DNA of 64,000 nucleotides, taken from contig NC_092092.1 in NCBI RefSeq assembly GCF_045679555.1, positions 9,028,104-9,092,103 on the forward strand, given 5' to 3'. The notes below the pieces were generated by a model. The model searched no databases and was not told the DNA's origin. It was given only the letters and a program-made list of their open reading frames with translations. This document shows positions 23,769 through 35,173 of this stretch, piece by piece. The position numbers and the translations under genes are program-made. This DNA comes from Salvelinus alpinus. Its lineage: Eukaryota; Chordata; Actinopteri; Salmoniformes; Salmonidae. Positions within the stretch are counted from its first letter, which is position 1, and the number at the start of each line of letters is the position of its first letter.

Positions 23769-26700
23769 AATGGGTTTAATATCTAGTTGAGAGAGAGGGA
23801 GGTGGGTTTAATATCTAGTTGAGAGAGAGGGAGGTGGGTTTAATATCTAGTTGAGATGGAGAGAGAGGGGAGGTGGGTTTAATATCTAGTTGAGAGAGGG
23901 AGGGGAGATGGGTTTAATATCTAGTTGAGAAGGAGGGGAGGTGGGTTTAATATCTAGTTGAGAGAGAGGGAGGTGGGTTTAATATCTAGTTGAGAAGGAG
24001 AGAGGGAGGTGGGTTTAATATCTAGTTGAGAGAGAGGGAGGTGGGTTTAATATCTAGTTGAGAAGGAGAGAGGGAGGTGGGTTTAATATCTAGTTGAGAG
24101 AGGGGGAGGTGGGTTTAATATCTAGTTGAGAGAGGGAGGGGAGATGGGTTTAATATCTAGTTGAGAAGGAGGGGAGGTGGGTTTAATATCTAGTTGAGAG
24201 AGAGGGAGGTGGGTTTAATATCTAGTTGAGAAGGAGAGAGGGAGGTGGGTTTAATATCTAGTTGAGAGAGAGGGAGGTGGGTTTAATATCTAGTTGAGAA
24301 GGAGAGAGGGAGGTGGGTTTAATATCTAGTTGAGAAGGAGAGAGGGAGGTGGGTTTAATATCTAGTTGAGAGAGAGGGAGGTGGGTTTAATATCTAGTTG
24401 AGACAGGGGGAGGTGGGTTTAATATCTAGTTGAGAGAGAGGGAGGTGGGTTTAATATCTAGTTGAGAGAGAGGGAGGTGGGTTTAATATCTAGTTGAGAG
24501 AGAGGGAGGTGGGTTTAATATCTAGTTGAGAGAGAGGGAGGTGGGTTTAATATCTAGTTGAGAGAGAGGGAGGTGGGTTTAATATCTAGTTGAGAGAGAG
24601 GGAGGTGGGTTTAATATCTAGTTGAGAGAGAGGGAGGTGGGTTTAATATCTAGTTGAGACAGGGGGAGGTGGGTTTAATATCTAGTTGAGAGAGAGGGAG
24701 GTGGGTTTAATATCTAGTTGAGAGAGAGGGAGGTGGGTTTAATATCTAGTTGAGAAGGAGAGGGAGGTGGGTTTAATATCTAGTTGAGAGAGAGGGAGGT
24801 GGGTTTAATATCTAGTTGAGACAGGGGGAGGTGGGTTTAATATCTAGTTGAGACAGGGGGAGGTGGGTTTAATATCTAGTTGAGAGAGGGGGAGGTGGGT
24901 TTAATATCTAGTTGAGAGAGGGGGAGGTGGGTTTAATATCTAGTTGAGGGAGGGGAGGTGGGTTTAATATCTAGTTGAGGGAGGGGAGGTGGGTTTAATA
25001 TCTAGTTGAGGGAGGGGAGCTGGGTTTAATATCTAGTTGAGGGAGAGGGAGGTGGGTTTAATATCTAGTAGAGGGAGGGGAGGTGGGTTTAATATCTAGT
25101 AGAGAGAGAGGGAGGGAGGTGGGTTTAATATCTAGTTGAGGGAGGGGAGGTGGGTTTAATATCTAGTTGAGAGAGAGGGGAGGTGGGTTTAATATCTAGT
25201 AGAGGGAGGGGAGGTGGGTTTAATATCTAGTTGAGAGAGAGGGAGGGGAGGTGGGTTTAATATCTAGTTGAGGGAGGGGAGGTGGGTTTAATATCTAGTT
25301 GAGAGAGAGGGGGGGAGGTGGGTTTAATATCTAGTTGAGAGACAGGGAGGGGAGGTGGGTTTAATATCTAGTTGAGAGAGAGGGAGGGGGGGTGGGTTTA
25401 ATATCTAGTTGAGAGAGAGGGAGGTGAGTTTAATATCTAGTTGAGAGAGAGGGAGGTGGGTTTAACATCTAGTTGAGAGAGAGGGAGGTGGGTTTAATAT
25501 CTAGTTGAGAGGGAGGTGGGTTTAATATCTAGTTGAGAGAGGGAGGGGAGGTGGGTTTAATATCTAGTTGAGAGAGGGGGAGGTGGGTTTAATATCTAGT
25601 TGAGAGAGAGGGAGGTGGGTTTAATATCTAGTTGAGAAGGAGAGAGGGAGGTGGGTTTAATATCTAGTTGAGACAGGGGGAGGTGGGTTTAATATCTAGT
25701 TGAGAGAGGGGGGGGTGGGTTTAATATCTAGTTGAGAGAGGGGGAGGTGGGTTTAATATCTAGTTGAGAGTGGGAGGTGGGTTTAATATCTAGTTGAGAG
25801 AGGGGGAGGTGGGTTTAATATCTAGTTGAGAGTGGGAGGTGGGTTTAATATCTAGTTGAGAAGGAGGGGAGGTGGGTTTAATATCTAGTTGAGAGAGGGG
25901 GAGGTGGGTTTAATATCTAGTTGAGAGAGAGGGAGGTGGGTTTAATATCTAGTTGAGAGTGGGAGGTGGGTTTAATATCTAGTTGAGAGTGGGAGGTGGG
26001 TTTAATATCTAGTTGAGAGTGGGAGGTGGGTTTAATATCTAGTTGAGAGAGGGGGAGGTGGGTTTAATATCTAGTTGAGAGTGGGAGGTGGGTTTAATAT
26101 CTAGTTGAGAGAGGGGGAGGTGGGTTTAATATCTAGTTGAGAGTGGGAGGTGGGTTTAATATCTAGTTGAGAGAGGGGGAGGTGGGTTTAATATCTAGTT
26201 GAGAGGGAGGTGGGTTTAATATCTAGTTGAGGGAGGGGAGGTGGGTTTAATATCTAGTTGAGAGGGAGGTGGGTTTAATATCTAGTTGAGAGAGTGGGAG
26301 GTGGGTTTAATATCTAGTTGAGAGGGAGGTGGGTTTAATATCTAGTTGAGAGGGAGGGAGGTGGGTTTAATATCTAGTTGAGAGTGGGAGGTGGGTTTAA
26401 TATCTAGTTGAGAGTGGGAGGTGGGTTTAATATCTAGTTGAGAGTGGGAGGTGGGTTTAATATCTAGTTGAGAGAGGGGGAGGTGGGTTTAATATCTAGT
26501 TGAGAGTGGGAGGTGGGTTTAATATCTAGTTGAGAGTGGGAGGTGGGTTTAATATCTAGTTGAGAGAGGGGGAGCTGGGTTTAATATCTAGTTGAGAGAG
26601 AGGGAGGTGGGTTTAATATCTAGTTGAGAGTGGGAGGTGGGTTTAATATCTAGTTGAGAGTGGGAGGTGGGTTTAATATCTAGTTGAGAGTGGGAGGTGG

Positions 26701-27309
26701 GTTTAATATCTAGTTGAGAGAGGGGGAGGTGGGTTTAATATCTAGTTGAGAGTGGGAGGTGGGTTTAATATCTAGTTGAGAGAGAGGGAGGTGGGTTTAA
26801 TATCTAGTTGAGAGAGAGGGAGGGGTGTTTAATTGGGTTTAATTGAGAGAGTGGGAGTTGGGTTTAATATCTAGTTGAGAGGGAGGTGGGTTTAATATCT
26901 AGTTGAGAGAGTGGGAGGTGGGTTTAATATCTAGTTGAGAGGGAGGTGGGTTTAATATCTAGTTGAGAGGGAGGGGGTGGGTTTAATATCTAGTTGAGGG
27001 AGAGGGAGGTGGGTTTAATATCTAGTTGAGAGGGAGGTGGGTTTAATATCTAGTTGAGGGAGAGGGAGGGAGGTGGGTTTAATATCTAGTTGAGAGGGAG
27101 GTGGGTTTAATATCTAGTTGAGGGAGAGGGAGGGAGGTGGGTTTAATATCTAGCTGAGAGAGGGAGGGGAGGTGGGTTTAATATCTAGTTGAGAGAGGGA
27201 GGGGAGGTGGGTTTAATATCTAGTTGAGGGAGAGGGAGGTGGGTTTAATATCTAGTTGAGAGAGAGGGAGGGAGGTGGGTTTAATATCTAGCTGAGAGAG
27301 AGGGAGGGT
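23769..27309 (+). repeat. 3.5-kb G-rich minisatellite (about 31-bp unit, over 100 copies)
   Basis: Unit: gggaggtgggtttaatatct agttgagagaga, with length variation only in the purine-rich part. The core ggtgggtttaatatctagttgag is almost invariant. The inverted relative is at 60560-61030. Runs GGG-AGG-TGGG in every unit could support G-quadruplexes (inference). Confidence 0.97.
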
Positions 27310-28534
27310 GAAACCCCTCAGACCATGGTCATTTGACATCTGGAACAGTATATTTCCACGGTAACACCACCTGCAAACAATAAGTGAAGGCCTCCTGTTG
27401 TCTTTGACCGTTTTTGAAATTCAGGCCGATATGAGAGACCAACAGAGACTGATATGAAGTCTCAGTATCACAGAGAGGCTTGCGAGACTTCAACACTTCT
27501 GACTCACTGTCATATTCTGTACAATCACATTTCTTCCACGGCAGGATGGTATTATCTACCATGACATTTATTCTGTGGCAGGATGTCAAACACACACTTC
27601 AACAGAAAATACAAAAACACTTGATTTATGCTACAGGAAAATTAGACATAGTATTATGGCTAGATTTACACTGTACATTATATTGACCTTTAGTGAGACA
27701 CAGACAGTTAAGAACTGTATATGTTTTCTCAGGGTAAGAGTGTAATGTAACTTCATCAAACAAGAGAGGAGAGAGCAATCGTGAATCTCCAAATGCAGAG
27801 CATATGCCTGCATCACAAATGGGCTCCTACATACCATTTGAAAACACCGGTAACACCTTGTTATTCCATGGACTTTAAAAGGGAAACCAAGGAAATCAAA
27901 ACAGTCTCTCCATCCTCAAATAGGCTGCTAAGAATTCTATTTTTTTAAACTCACGTCTCTTCATCTTCTCATTCTCTCTTTCAAAGTTCACCTGCATGTC
28001 ATGAGAAAAAGTTTTAAAGTATTACACTAATGTTTTAAGTATTGTGCATCCTTGGAGAGGTTAGTAATAGTTCTCTAGCAGTCTCATAACAGTACTGAAA
28101 CATGAGTCAAGTATACACTCAAACACAAGATAAATCTAACATAAAATAGATATGTGGTTAAAAGTGGCACAAGAGTGTAACTGCGTGAAAACTGAGCTCC
28201 TTTCAGTTCAACAAAACAAAACCTCAAAAGTCATCTAGATAAAACAAGAAGATTGATTTCATGCCTTCAAAATGTTGTCACAAAACACTCATTTGAGCAC
28301 ACCTGGCCAAGATAAAATACAAAATATATCATAATAATAAAATTAAAATAAGACATACTGTACAAAAACAACATTCTTCTAATTGATTGATTCTCTAGGG
28401 TTGGTGACCTGGTGATCATACCAAATGTTTGATGAAGCGACTGCTACATGTACTGATGTGCATTTAATCTATACTACATTCCCAAGTTCTACTTTCTGTT
28501 CTATTATACATGTAATGTCAGAGTGGAAGACACC
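27310..28534. other. Mostly unique sequence with one weak exon candidate
   Basis: No recognised gene. 27955-27991 on the minus strand is bounded by a plausible acceptor (tgacatgcag) and donor (gtgagttt) and would encode VNFERENEKMKR, a charged helix-like peptide. One 37-base exon alone is weak evidence. A minus-strand frame at 27329-27595 has no recognisable domain. Confidence 0.25.
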
Positions 28535-29530
28535 TGCCCTAAACCCTTCACCCGCCACACTAAACCCTTCACCCGCCATACTAAACCTTCACACTAAACC
28601 CTTCACCAGCCACACTAAACCCTTCACCCGCCATACTAAACCTTCACACTAAACCCTTCACCAGCCACACTAAACCCTTCACCCGCCATACTAAACCCTT
28701 CACCAGCCACACTAAACCCTTCACCCGCCATACTAAACCTTCACACTAAACCGTTCAGCCACACTAAACCCTTCACCCGCCATACTAAACCTTCACACTA
28801 AACCCTTCACCAGCCACACTAAACCCTTCACCCGCCATACTAAACCCTTCACCCGCCATACTAAACCCTTCACCCGCCATACTAAACCCTTCACACGCCA
28901 TACTAAACCTTCACACTAAACCCTTCACCCGCCACACTAAACCCTCCACCCGCCATACTAAACCTTCACACTAAACCCTTCACCAGCCACACTAAACCCT
29001 TCACCCTAAACCCTTCACCTGCCACACTAAACTCTCCACCCGCCACACTAAACTCTCCACCCGCCACACTAAACTCTCCACCCGCCACACTAAACCCTTC
29101 ACCCGCCACACTAAACCCTTCACCCGCCACACTAAACCCGCCACACTAAACCCTCCACACGCCATACTAAACCCTTCACACGCCACACTAAACCCTTCAC
29201 CCGCCACACTAAACCCTTCACACGCCACACTAAACCCGCCACCCTAAACCCTCCACACGCCATACTAAACCCTTCACCCGCCACACTAAACCCTTCACCC
29301 GCCACACTAAACCCTTCACCCGCCACACTAAACCCTTCACACGCCACACTAAACCCGCCACACTAAACCCTTCACCCGCCACACTAAACCCTTCACCCGC
29401 CACACTAAACCCTTCACACGCCATACTAAACGCTTCACACGCCACACTAAACCCTTCACACGCCATACTAAACCCTTCACACCCCACACTAAACCCTTCA
29501 CCCGCCACACTAAACCCTCCATCCTGAACC
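28535..29530 (+). repeat. 21-bp minisatellite
   Basis: About 45 copies of ccacactaaacccttcacccg and variants (ccatac, ccagcc, ctccac), with some shortened units. The minus-strand frames that look long here (e.g. 'ACEGFSVAGEGFSVA') simply reflect the 21-base periodicity. Confidence 0.95.
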
Positions 29531-29582
29531 CACCACTTGTGCCTTTTACGCATCATTATAAGGCTAACCATCTTGCCCTTAT

Positions 29583-31250
29583 TTAGCCACACTTAAATCA
29601 GTTCTACCAAATCTCTATCAACATGTTAAATGTGCAACCAGGGGGAAAATAATTCTAGATCACCTGTACTCCACACACAGAGACACGTACAAAGCTCTCC
29701 CTCGCCCTCCATTTGGTAAATCCGACCACAACTCTATCCTCCTGATTCCTGCTTACAAGCAAAAATTAAAGCAGGAAGCACCAGTGACTCGGTCTATAAA
29801 AAAATGGTCAGATGAAGCAGATGCTAAACTACAGGACTGTTTCGCTATCACAGACTGGAACATGTTTCGGGATTCTTCCGATGACATTGAGGAATACACC
29901 ACATCAGTCACTGGCTTTATCAATAAGTGCATTGAGGACGTCGTCCCCACAGTGACTGTACGTACATACCCCAAACAGAAGCCATGGATTACAGGCAACA
30001 TTCGCACTGAGCTAAAGGGTAGAGCTGCCGCTTTCAAGGTGCGGGACTCTAACCCGGAAGCTTACAAGAAATCCCGCTATTCCCTGCGACGAACCATCAA
30101 ACAGGCAAGCGTCAATACAGGGCTAAGATTGAATCATACTACACCGGCTCCGACGCTCGTCGGATGTGGCAGGGCTTGCAAACTATTACAGACTACAAAG
30201 GGAGGCACAGCCGCGAGCTGCCCAGTGACACGAGCCTACCAGACGAGCTAAATCACTTCTATGCTCGCTCCAAGGCAAGCAACACTGAGGCATGCATGAG
30301 AGCATCAGCTGTTCCGGACGACTGTGTGATCACGCTCTACGTAGCCGACGTGAGTAAGACCTTTAAACAGGTCAACATACACAAGGCTGCGGGGCCAGAC
30401 GGATTACCAGGACGTGTGCTCCGGGCATGTGCTGACCAACTGGCAGGTGTCTTCACTGACACTTTCAACATGTCCCTGATTGAGTCTGTAATACCAACAT
30501 GCTTCAAGCAGACCACCATAGACCCTGTGCCCAAGAACACAAAGGCAACCTGCCTAAATGACTACAGACCCGTAGCACTCACGTCCGTAGCCATGAAGTG
30601 CTTTGACAGCTCTTTGGTCTTGGCCATAGTGGAGTTTGGAGTGTGACTGTTTGAGGTTGTGGACAGGTCTTTTATACTGATAACAAGTTCAAACAGGTGC
30701 CATTAATACAGGTAACGAGTGGAGGACAGAGGAGCCTCTTAAAGAAGAAGTTACAGGTCTGTGAGAGCCAGAAATCTTGCTTGTTTGTAGGTGACCAAAT
30801 ACTTATTTTCCACCATAATTTGCAAATAAATTCATTAAAAATCGTACAATGTGATTTTCTGGATTTATTTTTCTCATTTTGTCTGTCATAGTTGAAGTGT
30901 ACCTATGATGAAAATTACAGGCCTCTCTCATCTTTTTAAGTGGGAGAACTTGCACAATTGGTGGCTGACTAAATACTTTTTTGCCCCACTGTACATACTA
31001 CATCAATTGGCCCGACCAACCAGTGCTCCCGCACATTGGCTAACCGGGCTATCTGCGTTGTGTCCCACCACCCGCCAACCACTCTTTTTACGCTACTGCT
31101 ACTCTGTTCATCATATATGCATAGTCACTTTAACCATACCTACATGTACATACTACCTCAATCAGCCTGACTAACCGGTGTCTGTATATAGCCTTGCTAC
31201 TTTTTACTGTTGTTTTATTTCTTTACTTACACACACAACTTTTTTTTCTC
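29583..31250 (+). mobile_element. LINE relic with nested Tc1-like fragment (30611-30998)
   Basis: Coding pieces correspond to the LINE at 56690-59193: an endonuclease-RT linker (29784-30251) and RT N-terminal part with 'KAAGPDGLPGRVLRACADQL' and 'NDYRPVALTSVAMKCFD' (30164-30646), with a frameshift between. At 30611 the frame runs into reversed Tc1 sequence (tcttggccatagtggagttt ... tttgccccactgta), which resembles the family at 45853-47456. The LINE 3' UTR resumes at 30999. The LINE is dead. Confidence 0.7.
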
Positions 31251-31776
31251 GCACTATTGGTTGGAGCCTGTAAGGTGCTAAAGCAGTAACCATGTCCCAA
31301 GGTGGGACATGGTTACCCCAGGGAGAGAAATGGATGGAAAGGATAAGGAATCAAAAAATACTATATACTGTATATCAATATATACCAACTCCCTGTGAAT
31401 TCAGATTTTATTTCAAAGAAAATGTTTTATCCTATTACCAAACAGGAGTAGGTATCAGAGCGTCATCAGAGGAGGGATTCTGCTTAGGTGGAGCAGAGCA
31501 AGTCAGAAAACACACAACTCAAAGAGAGGGGAACCATCCCACACACAGACTTCCAGTGTGAGTGCAAGGCTTCCAGGGCAATGCCCATAGAGGCGTCCTG
31601 TGACAACCATCTCATCTCATTAGTTTGGGCTGGTGGCAGGTGGGGGTTTGAGCTGGTGAGGCGAGGGTTGAGTGCACTGCCAGGGCTGGCATAGCCTGTG
31701 CCATAGTAAAATTATGAGGTTAGTGCCATGTAGTCAGGCACTCTGGGTGCCTAGACACTGTGCCCGCCACAGACAG
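31251..31776. other. 3' flank of the abca5-like gene
   Basis: Probable 3' UTR and downstream DNA of the minus-strand transporter gene. No convincing polyadenylation signal and no other gene seen. Confidence 0.35.
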
Positions 31777-32039
31777 TCAGCCCCCCCCCCCAGCGGAACT
31801 CAGAGCTGGTGCACAATGCTGTCTGTTTGGTTGGCGCGCAGGGCCGCCCTGGCGGAGACGCTGCCACTGAAACGTGGTGCTGAGGGAATCCACTTCCTCT
31901 TTCTCCTGCTCCTTAGCAAACTCCATGAACACCTGAGAGAGGGGGAGAAAGAAAGACAGAAAGGAAAACTACTTTAGAGAAATAGGAAGTTGATGGGGTT
32001 TGCATTGCAGTTGATGTAACATCACATGAGGTTTAAGGT

Positions 32040-32335
32040 AAGGTTCAAACAGGAAGTGTAACATCACATGAGGTTTAAGGTAAGGTTAAAACAGGAAGTG
32101 TAACATCATCTGAGGTTCAAGGTAAGGTTCAAACAGGAAGTGTAACATCACATGAGGTTTAAGGTAAGGTTCAAACAGGAAGTGCAACATCACATGAGGT
32201 TTAAGGTAAGGTTCAAACAGGAAGTGTAACATCACATGAGGTTTAAGGTAAGGTTCAAACAGGAAGTGTAACATCACATGAGGTTTAAGGTAAGGTTCAA
32301 ACAGGAAGTGTAACATCACATGAGGTTCAAGGTAG
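32040..32335 (+). repeat. 42-bp minisatellite in abca5-like intron
   Basis: Seven copies of ggaagtgtaacatcacatga ggtttaaggtaaggttcaaaca at 42-base steps, directly against the donor of the exon at 32344. Confidence 0.9.
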
Positions 32336-32788
32336 GTTCTCACCTGCTCTAAGGTAGATTGTGAAAAGTTGTACTCTTCAAGGTTGAAAGCTTGCTTAGC
32401 TGGAGGCAGAGGAGTAGAGGACATTATTATGAATTTTTAATACCATGTAACTGATCAATGAAACACGAGGCAGAGAGGGATCACACACACAAATCACCAC
32501 TCTCTAGCTGAGAGAAGGACTTGGCCAGTGTCTTGACGTCCTCCATGGGGATCTTGTAAACCATCAGGGTGACAAAGCTGCAAGACAGACTGCTTTAGCA
32601 TGTCATTGCACACACACACACCTGCTCTGACTCACCTCTCCTGTCTTGCAGCATGAGGGAGGATTTGTTGTATCTCCTTATGTAGCAGCGCCACCTGTTG
32701 GAGCCCCGTCAGCTCCTCTCTCAACTTCACCTCCAGGCTGTAACCACGCCCATACTTCCCCTTCAGGTGCTGGATAGAGCCAATACAC

Positions 32789-33995
32789 ATCACCACCATC
32801 ATCATCATCACCTCCATCACAACCACCATCATCATCACCACCCCCACCACCATAACTAGATAGAGCCAATACACCTGAGAGGACACATCACCACCATCAT
32901 CATCATCACCTCCATCACAACCACCATCATCATCACCACCCCCACCACCATAACTAGATAGAACCAACACACCTGAGAGGACACATCACCACCATCAACG
33001 TCACCACCACCACCATCATCATCACCACCCCCATCATCATCACCTCCATCACCACCACCATCATCATCACCACCCCCACCACCATAACTAGATAGAGCCA
33101 ATACACATGAGAGGACACATCACCACCATCATCATCATCACCTCCATCACCACCACCATCATCATCACCACCCCCACCACCATAACTAGATAGAGCCAAT
33201 ACACCTGAGAGGACACATCACCACCATCATCATCATCACCTCCATCACCACCACCATCATCATCACCACCCCCACCACCATAACTAGATAGAGCCAATAC
33301 ACCTGAGAGGAGGACACATCATCACCACCATCATCATCACCACCACCATCATCATCACCACCACCATCATCATCACCACCCCCATCATCATCACCACCCC
33401 CACCATCATCACCACCTCCATCATCATCACCACCCCCATCATCATCACCACCCCCATCATCATCACCACCCCCACCATCATCATCACCTCCATCACCCCC
33501 ACCATCATCATCACCTCCATCACCACCACCATCATCATCATCACCACCCCCACCACCATAACTAGATAGAGCCAATACACCTGAGAGGACACATCACCAC
33601 CATCACCTCCATCACCACCACCATCATCATCACCACCCCCACCACCATAACTAGATAGAGCCAATACACCTGAGAGGACACATCACCACCATCATCATCA
33701 TCACCTCCATCACCACCACCATCATCATCACCACCCCCACCACCATAACTAGATAGAGCCAATACACATGAGAGGACACATCACCACTATCATCATCATC
33801 ACCTCCATCATCACCACCATCATCATCACCACCACCATCATCATCACCACCACCATCATCATCACCACCCCCATCATCATCACCACCCCCACCATCATCA
33901 CCACCTCCATCATCATCACCACCCCCATCATCATCACCACCCCCATCATCATCACCTCCGTCACAACCACCATCATCATCACCACCCCCCACCAC
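32789..33995 (+). repeat. 98-bp compound minisatellite carrying copies of an exon start
   Basis: CCACCATCATCAT-type DNA is interrupted at regular steps (98 bases between 33092, 33190 and 33288) by gatagagccaatacacctgagagg. On the minus strand each of these reads tcctctcaggtgtattggctctatc, the start of the abca5-like exon next door. Between 33310 and 33540 the simple repeat is expanded without the exon piece. Confidence 0.9.
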
Positions 33996-34112
33996 CAGTG
34001 CCTGAAACCTGGTTCAGGTTATCAGTCAACCTTTCCAGGGTATTTACAAACAGCACAGGTATGAATTAATCCACATGTATTGATCACATCTTTACTGCAG
34101 AAATCTGCTTTA

Positions 34113-34978
34113 AAACTTCTTATGGCTGCAATCCCGTTAACGGGATGATATGACAACAGCCAGTGAAAGTGCAGGGCGCCAAATTCAAAACAACAGAAAT
34201 CTCATAATTAAAATTCCTCAGACATACATGTGTCTTATACCATTTTAAAGGTAATCTTGTTGTTAATCCCACTGAAGTGTCCGATTTCAAATATGCTTTT
34301 CAGCAAAAGCACCACAAACGATTATGTTAGGTCACCACCAAGCCACAGAATAAGCACAGCCATTTTTCCAGCCAAAGATTGCAGTCACAAAAAGCACAAA
34401 TAGAGATAAAATTAATCACTAACCTTTGATGATCTTCATCAGATGACACTCATAGGACTTCATGTTACACAATACATGTATGTTTTGTTTGATAAAGTTC
34501 ATATTTATATTAAAAAAATCTGCGTTTACATTGGCGTGTTACGTTCACTATTTCCAAAAACATCCAGTGATTTTGCATAGCCACATCGATTCAACAGAAA
34601 TACTCATCATAAATGGAGATGATAATACAAGTTATACACATGGAATTATAGATATACCTCTCCTTAATGCAACCGCTGTGTCAGATTTTAAAAAACTTTA
34701 CGGAAAAAGCAAACCATGCAATAATCTGAGACGGCGCTCAGAACTATAGTCAAATTAGCCGCCATGTTGGAGTCAACAGAAACCAGAAATTACATGATAA
34801 ATATTCCCTTACCTTTGATGATCTTCATCAGAATGCACTCCCAGGAATCGCAGGTCCACAATAAATGCTTGATTTGTTCGATAATTATCGTTATTTATGT
34901 CCAATTAGCTACTTTGGTTAGCGCGTTTGGTAAACAATTCCAAAGTCACGAATCGTGTTCACTAAAAGGCCTCAACTG
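34113..34978 (+). mobile_element. Unclassified salmonid repeat, inverted partner of 38375-39415
   Basis: Starts 'ggctgcaatcccgttaacgg gatgatatgacaacagccag' and includes 'tttgatgatcttcatcagat' twice in related form. It has several short, closely spaced ORFs but no recognisable domain. It interrupts the region where the missing abca5-like exon should lie. Confidence 0.6.
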
Positions 34979-35173
34979 CTAGGCCTGATCTGAATCCCTG
35001 GACCAAGCCCATCTCAGACAGGCAGAACTAAAAGTCTCCCTCTCCACAGTGTTAGTCCAGGTGTGTTGAGTGCTGTGAGGTGTGTGTCCTCTCTCACCTT
35101 CCTCTTGATCCCAGCTGAGAGTCTCTTGGCCTGCTTGTGGAGGTGGTCCCTCAGCTCCAGAGCGTTCACCACA

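Larger units (their letters stand above)
31777..35173 (-). pseudogene. abca5: ABC-A transporter 3' end, abca5-like; Walker B exon missing
   Basis: Five minus-strand exons join in frame where checked. 35173-35098 encodes ..HLHKQAKRLSAGIKRK with the NBD2 signature. About 32788-32636 encodes [20 protein letters not shown]... 32577-32498 encodes SFVTLMVYKIPMEDVKTLAK. 32402-32344 encodes KQAFNLEEYNFSQSTLEQ. 31932-31777 encodes VFMEFAKEQEKEE and the stop. The motif order and wording fit the C-terminus of ABCA5-group lipid/sterol transporters. Between the first two exons about 70 residues (Walker B, D-loop, H-loop) should be present, but 32790-35097 holds only minisatellite, a transposable element and short unique DNA. 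The acceptor expected in front of CIGSIQ is also missing. Either the gene is a decayed partial copy or the exon was lost in this assembly. The last codons depend on an 11-C run. Confidence 0.65.

Noticed and set aside
27329..27595. 88-codon minus-strand frame as a gene
   Set aside because: No recognisable domain, no fitting splice sites, and it abuts a minisatellite. Kept only as unique sequence.
28535..29530. Interstitial telomere (CCCTAAA)
   Set aside because: Vertebrate telomere is TTAGGG/CCCTAA in pure tandem. Here the motif is part of a 21-base unit.
29001..29592. Minus-strand frames 'ACEGFSVAGEGFSVA'
   Set aside because: Periodic translation of the 21-bp minisatellite, with no stop because the unit is a multiple of three.
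32632..33995. Many minus-strand frames of GGDDDGG / MMMVVV type and a plus-strand TTIIITT frame
   Set aside because: They are artefacts of the CCACCATCATCAT minisatellite. Only the CIGSI pieces relate to a gene.
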